Positions 26,395-39,589 are shown, counted from the first letter of the stretch. The stretch is 64,000 bases of DNA from Carallia brachiata (GCA_021464245.1 JADCRB010000004.1:3281103-3345102); one strand, 5' to 3'. Numbers and translations are program-made. The notes: generated from the letters alone by a model not told the origin.

Positions 26395-29300
26395 TCATTG
26401 CTGATCAACATTGCGTTTGGAATCGATGCAAGGTGTGAGAGGTGGAAACGAAGGCACGGCCTTCAGTATGAATTTGCGTCCTCTTTTCAGAACTGCCGAA
26501 GAGCCTGATTCAAGCTCATGGATAGGGCGTGGAGGAGAAACGCGCTTCTTATTGGGCGAACTTGCTTTCACGGATGCAACTAGAGTAGAAGATTCGTTCA
26601 ATATTTCAGGTGTGTCGTCTTCAAGAATGCCATAAAGCCCGCTGTCAGAACCAAGCACTTTCCTTTGGGTCTCGCCTAACTGAGTCATTGGGGTCAATGG
26701 TGAACTACGCCATCGAAGGGAGCTACCAGATGAGAGGTGAGTGCTTCCAGGACACCACTGAACTCGGGAAATATTTGCCCCATTAGATGACCCCAGAGAA
26801 GCCATGGTCATTGAGGAATTTAGCAATGAATTGGGATCACAGATATCAGCAAGTCCATTGCATTCTAGTGATAATTGGTCATTCATTTTGGCTGTATTAT
26901 AACCTGCTCCTTGATCACAAGAACCTTTGTCCAGACTTCCTCCACTTATTTCTGAAAACATAGTGTCATGCAAATTTCTTGCTTTCGCAAATTTTGCATA
27001 AGATAAGCTGGACAAATCAGACTCTGGTGAAGGAGTGTACGTGCTAGGAATTAATCGGGAGTATGGTGCATCCTTTCCGTGCCTAGAGCCATATTGGAAG
27101 GAAGGGAATTAGAAGCAATGAGCAGCTAGCTAAGTTGAAGCAAAAATCTGATCTCTTTAGAATAAACAATTACTATAGTTGGACAATCTTACTCTGAGTT
27201 CTGAAATGATGGCGTCAAGGGTTTGAAATTCTGGAGATCGTACAACTCAGCATTAATGTCTTTATTGCTTGACATTATTTCCATTTTGTAATCAACTGTG
27301 CTTTCTACTCCGTCCTCAGTGGCTTTGTTGCTTACTGCTTCGGCCACATCATAATCTGCATAAAACATAACAATAACTACTTTAATAGGCACAAATATTT
27401 TGTAGAATAATCATGGATCTCCCATTCTCAGATTTAATGAGGGGTGCCTTGCTTTCCTCAAATTGTCTTTCAAGTTTGACTGAAGTTCAGAAACTTTGTC
27501 TAAGCTATGACATCTCCAGAAGTACTGCAAGCTATAACATACCACCTTCTAAAATGCATTAAAGAGCATCGATAAACACTGTACATGCAGAGTCATAAAG
27601 GAAATGCCAGCCCTTATTTGACAGGTGAAGCATGCGACTTGAAACTTTTTTTGATAAGCCAGTAATCATAGAATAAATGCCAACATTTTTTGTTTTTTGG
27701 CTGAAATTAAATTCCATGGAGGCTTAGTTTCAAGCTGAATATTCTTCTTTGATTCAAACCATAAAAGGTTGAAAAGCAAAAAACAGGTTCTGACTGTAGT
27801 TTCTCACCCTCTTTCCTACCATACGCATTTTTGCACCCCTCACATCGGCATCCACTGGAGCATCCAACATTAGCCTTTTAACACAAAAAGAATGAAGATC
27901 CGGTAAGGAAATATTGAGAGATAAACGCATGACAAGGATAATAAGTAAATTAAACTTAGAATACTGCACCTGATAGCATTCACAGTATTTTTTCAGACAC
28001 ATTGACTTTTTGCAATTGCATCCTTTCTTGTGCCTTGCTGAGGGTGATTTCAATCGGTATCCATCTTCCTAAGAAAAAGCATACAAATTATTAAAGCTCC
28101 AGGTGGGAAAAAAAATATATAGAAATTGGACAGAAAATTTGTACCCTGTGGATTGCTGAAACCTTTGTGACACGCTGCACAATCTTAGGAGAAAAGGCTA
28201 GTGGGTTACGGGCTTCAATTTTTTGCCTAAACTCTAGAACTGTATCCTCGTATTCAGGTCTGTTGAAGCACCCTCGGCAAGCACAAGGTTCGGCGCAATA
28301 GATTCCAGCAGCAAAACAATCACAATATCTGGCCAAAAAGGGCAGAAAGCAAACATAGTAAGCATGGCAATGCCATGATTTTCTTTCCATACTACAGCTA
28401 AAGATTTGCTTACAGTTTCAAGCATTCAGTCTTTTTGCAATTGCAGCGTTTGCAGCCATCAGCTTCAATGCTTGACAATTTCTTCCTAAGAAGAAACAGT
28501 TGGGGAGCAGCTAAAATGTGTTTAACAAAAGATAAAAATGTTCAAAAAGAAGAAAGACACAATAGTGGACAAACTTGCCTTTTCTTTTTGGGGCTTGATT
28601 GGTTAAAAACTTCAAAATTGTCAGCATCCTCCGACTCAAACTTCCTCTTGTTTTCCTGTGAAAGCCTGATGCTCAAGTGGTTGCAATGTCTTTAGAAATT
28701 CCATATTCCAAAAAGAATTAGAAGTGGCAGAACTTACAGCCAGTGAAGCCTCAGCTCCAAGTATTCCATCTTCAGCAATGACTGGAACTTTCTCAAGTAA
28801 CTCTGATAATTTTGAGCAACTACTTTTGTTCTCCAGTGATTGATAGTTTACAACAGGATCTGTTTTTGCGCTTGCAATGGTGCTGCAACCCATTGGCAAG
28901 GCAGTGACAATGCTATTCAGATGCAGACCAATGCCTGATGGCCTTGACATGGCTGAGGGAGGCTTTCTGTTATAATGGGAAGGAAGAATTGGTCGGGACA
29001 AGCCAATCATTTCCTTCTGGCCAGTGGAAACAGTTAAATCCAAATGAGGTGAATTCAAACTCTCCAACGCTGTACTGGAAACAGGTGATCTTGAGCCAAT
29101 TGAATTGTTTGTTGGACCTGGATAGAGCATACTATTCATAGTTGTTTTGCATTTAGCTTCTTCGAATTGAAGGCAGCGCCTACTCATACCACGTTGGAGC
29201 TGACTGGCCTATATTTACAATTTCAATTATTATACTGCAAAAATAAATCCATACCAAGATAACCCTAAGAGAGAGGGAGACAGAGAGAGTGAGAAAGAGC

Positions 29301-31091
29301 ATAGTGATATTTTAAAGCTTTTCAAGTATACAAAGCATCATTAATATCTTTTTAATTCAACAACTAAAATATGCCAATTTACACCCCAGGATCATGACGT
29401 ACCATGTTTTGGTCAGGTTCATGTAAGGTGTCTCCCACATCTTTACAATCTCCTTCATGCACTTGAACAACCTGTGAAGGTTTGAGTTATTAAGGGTAAT
29501 AATTGGTCCCTGCCTTCTGCAACTTAATACATAGACTTCTGGGACCATATATAATGTGCATCTTTTCACATCAGAATTAACGTGTCAACTTCCTTATTTC
29601 AGAAAAGAAAACACAAAAAAAAAAGGTGGTGACCTGAGATCCTAAAGTGCCATAATGCAGCTTCTTTGGAGAGTCACCTTCAAACAAGTTAGAATCTCTA
29701 CTTGGGTAATCGTTAGGTAGCCATTCACCGCCACTTTGCTCCTCTATAGCTTTAATGGTCCTAATTTCAAGGCAAGTCTGCTCCTGAGGATGCTTTTCAG
29801 GATGCTCATATTTATTGGAGTTCTCTCTCATCCTTGTATCATTTTTGCCATCAAATTCCAAAATTACTTTCTCTGAGGCTGTTAAACTACTTTCTGACGA
29901 GTGAAGCACAGCGATACATTTTTCCTTGCTTGCATTTGCAGAATTCAGAGAGTTTCCAGAGTCCATCTTGACAGGATCAGAGAAATAATCATCATCACAA
30001 TTGGAAGAATTCCCAGGTAGGTCTGCACAAAACTTTTCATGTCATTGTTCTTCTGACTGTCACCAATTATCCTGCCACTCACATGGGTAAAAGATTTCTC
30101 CAAATCATTTAAACCATGGCCAAATTTCCTTTTCTCATCATCATCCTTGGCTAGTTCTACACCTTGTACTTGAAAACATCCAGTCCTGAGAAGTATTGAA
30201 TTAAATATTGCTCAAGCCATAATCCATATTGATCGGCATACATATCAACAAGTTAGAGAACCTCAAACCTTTGCACGATACTTGTTTCACATTGGGGCAA
30301 TGTAGGTGGTGACATGAATACTAGAGGAGGAGAATTGAGACCCACATCCTTGGGCTGCATGTGCAACTTTGACAGGCTTAATAGGAGAAAGATTGCAAAT
30401 GTAATTCGAAAAGGGGGATTCCTGAAAGCAAAGCAAGCAAAGGTAACGAGAGATACGCAGCTCATAATAGCATGCAACAAACTCTATATTGCATAGAGAT
30501 TGTGTTCTTTCTATCATATATGGTTCAACATTACGCTTTAATCTTTGAGCATGTAACTGCAATTAAATTTCGAAAATTGCTTATGCACGTATAACAAACA
30601 GATCGTGTACACGGAACCCCCTTTCGAAGAAATGCCTCGAAATGCCATACACAAATACCTCTAACTCTTACACAACATCTATGGCTCTAATGAACTAGAA
30701 CAAGCTCCCAAAATAACCTAGGCAGAAGCAAAGTTTAGCATTGAGTATATCCCTAAATCCAATCCACATTCAACTAATTTCCACCATGAGAAGACAAACT
30801 AAAAAAAAAATAAAAATAAAAATCCCCAAAACCAAACCTAGCTCGAAATGAACAAACACTTCAAAGGCTCGCGCCCGGCAGCGCCAAGCAGGAAATTAAT
30901 CACAGAAAGGGAAGGGGGAAATACAAGGCAAAAGGACAGAAAATGAAGTGAGGCAATGAGTATTAAGTTGAATTTACTTGAACTGGTGGGGAATCCGGCG
31001 TGCGGTGGCGGCGGGGCGGCGGCGGCGGAGGCGGAGGCAGTGGCAGTAGCAACAGCGGCGGCTGTGGCCTTGGCGGCTTCAGGAAATCCAT
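26395..31091 (-). CDS. TSO1-like CXC (CPP family) DNA-binding protein; two frame breaks near N-terminus
   Basis: Twelve exons: 31091-30978, 30421-30269, 30185-29634, 29471-29403, 29208-28738, 28655-28579, 28485-28414, 28328-28145, 28068-27970, 27874-27808, 27355-27193, 27082-26395; about 902 residues. The CRC domain has two cysteine-rich CXC motifs: [20 protein letters not shown] (about 487) and [18 protein letters not shown] (about 580), joined by the conserved [10 protein letters not shown] linker. CPP proteins bind cell-cycle-type CHR-like DNA elements and control division and floral development; TSO1 is the founder. The N-terminal [17 protein letters not shown] motif is also a family mark. 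Exon 1 is Pro/Leu-rich. Intron 6 uses a GC donor (AG|GCAAGT). Frame breaks: about 30346-30352 needs one base removed or two added before GLNSPPLVF, and 30028-30032 needs one T added in a TTTT run. Both are far from the CRC domain, which is intact. Confidence 0.92.
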
Positions 31092-32190
31092 TTAATGGAA
31101 TCCTGAAAACTGATTGCTGAAATGAGACCAAACAAAAAAAAGAATAAAAAAAGAAAAGAAAAGAGCTCTAAAAAAACGAAAATTGTGGCTCTGCTGCATA
31201 AAAACAATTTTCCCTCCTAAAAATTTACATTTTTTGAGTTTTGGTTTGGGTGAAAAAAAGATAAAAACTGAACAACAAACGAAGGATAAAAATAGAGATA
31301 GACGTAGTAGGCTTTCGGCTAACAAGGCGCGTTTTCAAAAACAAAAACCGAGCGGGAATCGCCCCCGGCTGGCCCTGTTTCCGATTTCTGAGCCGGGCCT
31401 TTGATTTCCTTTTGTTTTCCCAAATTATTGGCCCAGTTTACGGGCTTTTCCCATCAATTTATGGGCTCTTATGGGCCGATGTGCAATATGCCGGGGGGCT
31501 TTTCTGTAGCCTATTATACATGGCTGAAGTTGCTGATTAACTCTACGAGTTTCACTTACCCTTTGGGTCTCTTTTTTTCTTTTTTTTTTTTGGTTTCATG
31601 CCATAACTGTACGGCTTTAAGATTTTTTTTTTTGAAAATGGCTTGAAGAATTTACCAAAACATATAGGATAAAAAACAAGTTTACGAAAACATAGAAGGA
31701 AAATGTTGGCGATCAACTATGATTAATGGAGAGGTTGGACATTATCTATAATATTATATGTATACATAGAAATGGTTGATCAATATAAATTTGTATATGT
31801 TCTGGAAGAAAAAGATAAAATTGAATATTATGGTTCACACGAAATCTTTATATTTCTTTCTTTAGTGAAAAAAAAAAACTATACTTCTTCGCAAGATTAT
31901 TAGAAGAATTAATGTTAAAAAAATTATGTATAGTCAGTTAGTGATAAATAATTAACTAAGGTTATTTTTTTATGGTAAAGTATTTCAAAACAAAGTTCAC
32001 AACTAACTTTAAGTTTAAAAACTCTAATTATCATTTTTTTCCTTTTCTTTTCTTTAATTGAAACGTGTCGGGTATAAAAGGAATTAAGGAGAAAAATAAC
32101 AATTATCAGATAATTAATGATTGCTCATGGTAGTAAATATTATTGAAATTTCAATATGTATCCAACAAATAGAGACTTATATGTGTGTTT

Positions 32191-32212
32191 GTGTGTGTGT
32201 GTGTGTGTGTGT
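32191..32212. repeat. (GT)11 microsatellite
   Basis: Perfect GT dinucleotide run in intergenic AT-rich DNA. Confidence 0.9.
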
Positions 32213-32932
32213 AGAAGTTTTGCGTGTGTTTAAGAGATTAAACGTGGAAACTGGAAAAAAAAAATACTAAGTAGTAATATTTTAGTAACAATAAACTAAT
32301 AGCAAAATAATATGGGGGCGTTAGATGATTGAAATTTTAAAAAAATATATAAATAAGTTATTAAATACTATTATATGAATTATATCACTATTTGATTGTT
32401 ACGCTTAAAATAAAAAAAATAAAACAATAACCTTAGAAATCTCTTTTTTGAGTTGGAGTCCCAAAAGGAACGTATATGTAAGGAAGTTGGGTTCTTAATT
32501 AGGAATTTAGGACATTGGGAATGGTCATGGTCATGCATGGAATCATTTCCCAAAGGGAATTGAATCAGTTCTCTCTTTCTTTTTTCGCTTTTTCACAGAT
32601 TGATAAAGCCTTCTTTACCCTTCCCCAAGAAACTGATGAAGCTGATCTTACGAGTCTGCTCATGCGTTTGCATTTTTTTGTTTTTTCTTTTTTGGGTTTC
32701 AATTAATTTGCTGTCCACAGCGTATCAGGTGGTACCACATGTAAGAGATCTTGGATTAGAATTATATTATCATATATGTGTATTACGTAAATATTTCCAT
32801 CTAATTACATATTAATTATTTACGAAATTTTTTGATAATATTTTGATATGTCGTTGGTTGCTCGAAAAAAATATTTTGATTTTTGGTTCGCTTTCCAAAG
32901 CTATTGAGGAAAAAAACTCGAGAACAAAGAAT

Positions 32933-33354
32933 TGGTTAACATTGCCAGCGTTTCTTTTACATTTTGGGCTTAACGTTCTAGGTTATGTCTCTTATAACGA
33001 GTGTAACTCTTTAATATAATATTAGATGTGGTTCTAAAAAGATTTAAAGAAATAAAATTATACCTCAACTACCTCTTTAAACTTTTAGTATAATAGTAAA
33101 CAATTAATTCTAATAATTAGTATCAGAGCGAGATCATCGATTTGAGTCTATCAGGTAATGTTGAGAGAGAGATTGTTAGATAATATTGCGAACGTTCCTT
33201 TTGGACTTTATATTTAACATCCTAACTCATAACGTTTATAATGAGTACAGCCCCACAATATTATATGCGACTCTCAAAAGATTTAAGGAAATAAAGTTTC
33301 ACTTCAACCAATAGATTAAGTTTTGAACTTAACTTAAAAAAATATAGGAAAATA
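32933..33354 (+). mobile_element. TRIM-like miniature LTR retrotransposon
   Basis: Two diverged direct repeats of about 180 bases flank a core of only about 60 bases. The left repeat is about 32933-33113. The core starts with AGTATCAGAGCGAG, close to the TGGTATCAGAGC primer site of plant LTR elements (complement of initiator-Met tRNA), and ends with the purine tract GAGAGAGAGA directly before TGTTAGATAA, where the right repeat starts (33174). The repeats share TTGCGAACGTTCC-like, AACGAGTGTAACTC/AATGAGTACAGCCC and AAAAGATTTAAGGAAATAAA blocks. No coding capacity is present, as expected for a TRIM. Outer ends are approximate and no target duplication was confirmed. Confidence 0.7.
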
Positions 33355-34869
33355 GTTATATAAATAATTATAGGAATAACTTTACCCTCTAATAAATAAT
33401 TAAAATTTTATTTTTTAAAAATTAAATACTAAACATATTTATTAGTATCTCAAATATATTAGTATCACTATAAACTTAGTATCGCTATAAGACTTAATTT
33501 CAAAAAAGAAAAAATTTCAATTTTTTTTTTTTGAATTTGAGCTGCCTATAATCACTCTATAATTATATTCTATATCTCCCTAATTTTTTTTCTTAAATTT
33601 TTAGTTTGATAATAAGCATTTCATCCTAACTGCGGGAGAGAAATGACTTGAGAAATTTTTTATAAGAAAATAATCGAAACAAGAAAAAAAAAAAAAAAGG
33701 ACGGGAACAAGACAAAACATTACGACAATGTGAAGAAAAAGAAACTGACAGTGAAAAGGCCACTACGGGGTAGATGAAATTAAAGAAGAAGAAAAGATGG
33801 TCAAAATTTGAAACCTCGAGGACTTCTCTTCCATCATCAACTTCGACTGTCTTTATCGAAACTCTACCATTTCATTCCTTTTAACTTTGAACCGTATTCC
33901 CTTAATTGCCATTGCCTCCCTTCCAATGCCAGAGGGGAGATCTACTCTCTTTTTTGTATATTCTCAACCTGAAATTGTTAAGAAAATACCATCCTTGTCT
34001 TGCCCCCATGCAATATCCATCTGATCATGCCCCCACTGGGTTGGGGTACGAGGGCTGGTAGCTACAACAGCAACAATTAAGTGATCAACCAAACACCCAT
34101 AAGACCAAGAAATTGCTAAGAAAATGAAATATTTCAAGTAGAAACAAACTCAATTAAAATGGGATTGCGCGTACGTTAGAGACAACATGGGCCAGAAACA
34201 TGTACATTGCTCTAACAACAATCAAGTTCTAAATACGAATATGAGGAATATTGACAATTGAAAAGTGAGCACCATTTTTTCTCCTTTGAAAGGCGAAACG
34301 ACCATAAGGGGTGGGGTCTTACTGCTGAGGTTTTAGAGATGCAGAATATTCAATTTGTCTGGCAAGATGTAAAGAATTTGGTTCCTCCTTTCCACTCTTG
34401 CTCTCAACAAACTTTGGCCATCCCCCTACCAGGATGGCCCTTCATTTTGCTTGTGAAGGTGGGTTACAACAAATGACAGCTCTTAATGTGGTCAAAAGGG
34501 TTATCTTTTTACTTTGATTAATTGTTTGAAGGCCGAAAAAAGAAATGAGCTTGGTTTCTGCACCACATAAACCCACCACATTTAACATAACAAATATAAC
34601 TTTTTACTAATGAAATGTAATCATATTGATAAAATAAGAAACAACAAAAATAAAATTTGAAATTAAATGTATGTTTTTTTACAACTTAAAGTGTACATTC
34701 TATATAATATGAGTTTAAAAAAAAAATTGTTCTAAAAAAAAGATTCTTACATAAAGTATAAATATTATTGTATTTTGTTAATAAGTAATTACATGTATTA
34801 CTTTTAATATGGTGAATTTTTATGATTCATTAGTATGAGTCTAAAACTTTTTTGAAAAAAAATTGCGGT

Positions 34870-34960
34870 AATTAATTGCCTAGCGCAATTGGTCATCTGG
34901 CCAAAGGGCAGGAGAGAGGAGACGATCCCCTCTTTTCTAGGATATTGACCCTCCAACGTA
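34870..34960 (+). mobile_element. Possible tRNA-derived SINE fragment
   Basis: TAGCGCAATTGG at 34881-34892 fits the Pol III A-box. About 35 bases on, GAGACGATCCCC partly fits a B-box. A GC-richer patch of about 90 bases sits in AT-rich surroundings. No cloverleaf and no tail were established. Confidence 0.3.
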
Positions 34961-36360
34961 ACTAAAAAGAAATCAGGGTGGTTCATGCTTTTATGTAGGG
35001 ATAAAAACATTATTAGAGCTTCTTTGATAAGATTTGGGGAGACAATAATATCCATTGCCTTAGGAGTATCCAGATTTTTTATTTAAAAATTTTAAACTGA
35101 TATTTATATTTATATTTTGTCATCAGTACTTACATTTTCAAAAGAAAAAAAAGTATAAAAAAGTGTTCAAATATAATTATTCGTATTCAATGTGTAACTA
35201 TTTTTGATTATAAATACAATTAAATATGAGAAGAAAAAGTATACTAATTTTTTCTCATACTTAATTATACTTTAAATATAAATAATCATACATTAAATTC
35301 GAACAATTACATTCAATATTTTTTTCAGATCTCTTTTTCTTTCTAAATCTAATTTTTTTCGTTTTCTCAATAAGTAGTTGAATAAGATAATTACTTCTGA
35401 AAGATGTCCTTCCAAAGTACGTACGTGGTTAAAATTTTCAAACTTCAAAATTTGAAGATTTGATTGAAGCAGAATATGTTGAAGGGCATTTGTGGGAACG
35501 TGAGATTGTAAGATTTTAAGGAGATGTCTCCATGCACTGATGATGAACTCCCTAAAAAGCCCTAAAAAGAACCACTGTAGCTGTAGTGTGGCCTAGAAGT
35601 TTATTAATATGAAAATATTAGGTATACAAATAGTGGTTCATATGTGTATATAATAATTATTTTTTATATTATATTAAAAAAAATTTAAAATATTATATAA
35701 TATCTATATTTTATATTTTAAAATTTTACTTACGAAGATTTAAATTTTAAATTTTATAAAAATAAATAAATATTAAAATAATAATATCACGTCAACCGGT
35801 GCACAGTTTGATCCCTTATCAATAATTGAATATATCACTTTTACTTGGAATCTGATTTCAAATATTCTTTATCTCTTTTTCTAAATATAGGTCCTAATGA
35901 TTCATCGTTCAGTGAGTTACAGCGGAGAATATGACAAAGAAAACCCTCCCTCCCCCTCCTTCAATCTGCACCATTTTTTTTCTTTCTTTCTTTCTTTTTT
36001 TTTTTTTTTCCTTTTCTGTGAGGAATCTGCACCATTTTCGAGGTTCGGTCAAGTATATAATTACCCACCTCCTAACCCCAGCAAGAAAATCACAAGTTAC
36101 TTAAACAATCTCTCTCCACTTTGCTTCTTCTTCTTCAACTCTTAATTCACTGTTATCTTACGTACGTACAGATTTTCCTCATCACTTATTAATTTGTGTG
36201 TGTGCATATATATATGTATATATATAAACACGTATGGAGACTTTATTCATTTCTTCAGCCATATATTACAGATGCAACATTAATACCTCAACTTGTTTTT
36301 ACGCGTCTATAATTAATTATAGTGTTGTGTTTGATCTGTGTACATAATACGTAATATAAA

Positions 36361-36378
36361 CACACACACACACACACA
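36361..36378. repeat. (CA)9 microsatellite
   Basis: Short CA run about 130 bases upstream of the zinc-finger start. Confidence 0.9.
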
Positions 36379-36505
36379 TATATTCTATGTTTGATTTGTG
36401 CAAATAGGATGAGCCAATGTGCATATAACGCATATATCTAATTCAAGTGGTTTGATTTCTCATGGAATAATATATGTACGGCAGAGGAGGAGGCTAGGAA
36501 GCAAG

Positions 36506-37607
36506 ATGAGCAGGCCAGGAGATTGGAATTGTCGGGCGTGCCAGTACCTCAACTTTCAAAGGAGGGACTCGTGCCAGCGCTGCGGGGAGCCAAGGCCCGG
36601 CGGTGATTCTTCTTACGCAACTAGTTTTGGTGGCGGGAGATCATCATCATCATCAGGTGGTGGGTCATCTTTTGGATTCAGTACCGGGCCTGATGTTCGG
36701 CCTGGCGACTGGTATTGCGCTGTTGGCAACTGCGGAGCACACAATTTTGCTAGCCGCTCCAGTTGCTTCAAGTGTGGTGCGTCCAAGGATAATGAATCCT
36801 CCTCCGGTGGATTTGGTGCTCACGACAAGACGTCCCGAATGAGAGGTTTTGGATTCGGCGGAGGTGGCAGCACCAGTCGCTCTGGATGGAAATCTGGGGA
36901 CTGGATTTGCAACAGGTTTGTTCATTATATTCCCTCAGTCATTTTCTTGGTCGGTAACAAAGATGATACCCCATTATTAAGGCAGGTAAATGAGATAAAT
37001 GAGAGAATTAAGATTTAAACTTAAATTTCAGTGAAAGACAGATATCTTTTACTGTTTCAGTTAATTTTGTTAAATTTTTTATATTCCTTCATTTTAGCTA
37101 GTAGCTACTAGCTACTAGCTAAATGTCATAATATACACATTTAAATAATGTTCATCCTCTATCATTTTTTGTTCATTTTTGTTTGCTGTACACGTTCTAT
37201 ATTTTATTTAAAGCCCATAATAACTAAATTATACATGAAATTATTAAGATTGTAAGATGATTTTTTTTTTTGAAATTTCTTAGACCTATATTAATTAGTT
37301 GAGGGCAAGAGGACAGATAAAAATATCGAAATTCAAACCTTTAACCTCTCTTTTATTAATATACTACAATGACTGCTGGTTGAAGTAAAAACTCACAGTT
37401 GTATGATGATCACATATATAAATGGGGTTGCCTGCTAATTTTCTTTTTTTTTTTTTGGGTGCAATTGCCTGCTAAATTATTACCTATATAAGCGAAATGA
37501 AATTTCTCAGGCCTGGTTGCAACGTGCATAACTTCGCTAGTAGGACCGAATGCTACAGATGCAATGCACCAAGGGACTCGTCGGCTGGTAGCAAGTCTTC
37601 CTATTAA
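36506..37607 (+). CDS. Protein with three RanBP2-type zinc fingers
   Basis: Two exons, 36506-36915 and 37511-37607, join in phase (AG|G) to 168 residues. Three RanBP2 fingers of the W-x-C-x(2-4)-C-x(3)-N-x(6)-C-x(2)-C type are seen: GDWNCRACQYLNFQRRDSCQ, GDWYCAVGNCGAHNFASRSS and GDWICNRPGCNVHNFASRTE, each followed by C-x(2)-C. They are separated by Gly/Ser-rich linkers with GGG and SSS runs. Such fingers bind single-stranded RNA (ZRANB2 type) or ubiquitin; the Trp-Asn-Phe pattern of plant members points to RNA, by inference. The third finger is split by the intron. Met-Ser-Arg-Pro-Gly-Asp-Trp at 36506 is chosen because the first finger begins at residue 4. An upstream in-frame extension to 36419 is possible but has no family features. 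No frame breaks. Confidence 0.92.
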
Positions 37608-38028
37608 TTAGTCGACGATGACTTTCCATTTTCAAGTAAGTACGAGACTTGCCTCAATTAATTTTAAAAATAATATGTGTACTGTAGTGTAGGTATAATT
37701 ATTTGTGCGTTTGATATAGCATTCAGGTATGCTATCTTAAGGAGAGAATCAAGAAAGAGACCTGACCAATTGTGATGTCCGTTTTCCGGGGGCCTCTATT
37801 TTTACTTATTTTTCATGATGGCGAGCTTTGGAAAGATGGTTGTTGAAGAGTTTATCTAGTGTAACTACTAGAGCTAAAATCATTTAGCATTTTGTGAGCC
37901 TTTTGCAAAATCTATTTGCCATCGATCTATCTGTATCAGTGATTCTGTGTTTGAAACAATATTATTCTGGCCTTTATTCTCGTCTGTCCAAAACTTGCCA
38001 CCTTCACCTTGAGACACACACACACGCA

Positions 38029-38030
<2 letters not shown>

Positions 38031-38064
<34 letters not shown>

Positions 38065-38077
38065 GCCCCCCCCCCCT
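38031..38077. repeat. (TC)15 followed by C tract
   Basis: A perfect TC run is followed by CCCTCG and about 12 C residues. The purine strand would be a GA/G mirror-repeat tract able to form triplex or non-B DNA. Confidence 0.9.
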
Positions 38078-39589
38078 TCTGACAGCTTGTTCTGGCTATT
38101 TTCTAGCCGCTAGGGTTTCAAGGCTGCTTGGCCTGCCAGTGGTCCAGTGAACAGTTGGCCGAGAACTGAAAATCAGAATTGTTATCCTTAAAAAGAATTA
38201 AAAATCATTCATATATGGACCACCTAATAAAGGGTATGGTTTGTTCAAATTAATGCAACAGAATAAAATCTCTTTTGCCACTAGTAATCATGGTGATAAA
38301 TGGTTGACAAAGCAAAGGATAATTAACTTGCTGCTTGATTTTCGTGCACCTCTAATAGTTATTTTAAGAAATAATTGTCTGTGTTAGTATGGATCTCAGA
38401 CACAATAATTAACTATTGAGACAGAACATAATGTGATTGGGAATTGTTCGTCAAATTATAAACGTCGCTTCCTTGGGCGAATGTACCATTTTCCAACATA
38501 GTTTGGATGGGCTGGTTTTCTTGTCGTTCTTTTGGATGTTTTTTGCCTGTGAAGAAATTAAACAATTCTTTTATAGATCTTCGTCCATTATATAACCGTT
38601 TCAAGAATGGTGGCACTGCTGCTGGAGTGAATTGGACGTATAATGCATTATTTTGTCCTCACAAGCCTTAAGCTTCTGGATTGGGGTTTTCCAGACGTTC
38701 TTTATTGGATTCACTACATACAATTTATTAATAAAATAATTTTCATTAATAAAAATAGCATAATTTATTAAAGTGAAACCTCACTTTTTTACACATAAAT
38801 ATTAGTTTATGTGGTTTTTTTTTTTACTATTTGTATATTTGTATATACTGTTCCTAACAAAGGTGTATCAATATAATTGCTCCATTTGTCTTTTTTTTTT
38901 TATAAAAAAAACTCCTTTTGTCAATACAAAAATATAATATCTTTGAGCATATTCCCTTTCAACAAAGTTGAGACCATAAAGCAACACATTTCCAGAGGGA
39001 TGTCCCATTGTAATGTGTAGGAGAAACAGGGAAAGCCAAAATGTCAAATACGTATACTTAAGATTAATTAAATATGTCAAACAAAAATTTGAATACAAAT
39101 ATCCTTGCTTGTCAACGCTACGTCTATTGATGGATATAAAAAATAATTTAATTGTACCAGACCATTGTGGGGTTTGAGGGAATAAATGCACGCAACTCGA
39201 ACCTGTAGCAGATAGCTAGGTCACCATGCAGCATGGTTGCTAAATCCAGTCTAGTCGTAGCAGTCAGACAGTTGAACCATGAATTGAACTCCAAAGTGGT
39301 TGATTTCGTTAAAAGATTCAATTGTACCATTGATCTGGTTAACTCAAACCATCCAAGTTTTTTTTTCTCTTTTTTTTTTTTTTACCTTCATTTTTTTATT
39401 TTTAAATTTTATGTCAGTATCCTTTAATATTAAAAATATTTAAAATATCAAAATAAACTTTTTATTAATTAATTTAGGTGAACATATTGGTCCATAAATT
39501 AAAATATATCGATGTATATAATTGAGGTGAACACATAACGCACGGTAAGCTGACGTTTCTTTGGTGCTACATGAGAATATGCAAAATTA

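Larger units (their letters stand above)
31092..36505. other. Divergent intergenic region between TSO1-like and zinc-finger genes
   Basis: 31092 to about 31450 is TSO1-like leader and promoter. From there to about 35900 the DNA is very AT-rich with no supported gene. It holds a GT microsatellite (32191), a TRIM-like element (32933-33354) and a possible tRNA-derived SINE (34870-34960). 35900-36505 is probably zinc-finger promoter and leader, with T-rich tracts and a CA repeat at 36361. Confidence 0.55.

Noticed and set aside
28636..28737. Continuation of TSO1-like exon 5 past 28738
   Set aside because: It leads to a stop before the nuclear basic region; donor GCT|GTAAGT and acceptor CACAG|GAA restore the family sequence in phase.
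30838..31131. Frame starting MVSFQQSVF with a poly-Ala stretch before the TSO1-like gene
   Set aside because: The frame starting at 31091 ends in RTPDSPPVQ before a GT donor and joins the SPFSNY motif in phase; the poly-Ala frame does not.
38413..38616. Minus-strand 67-residue frame
   Set aside because: Coding-like in parts, but isolated and without a partner exon or known motif.
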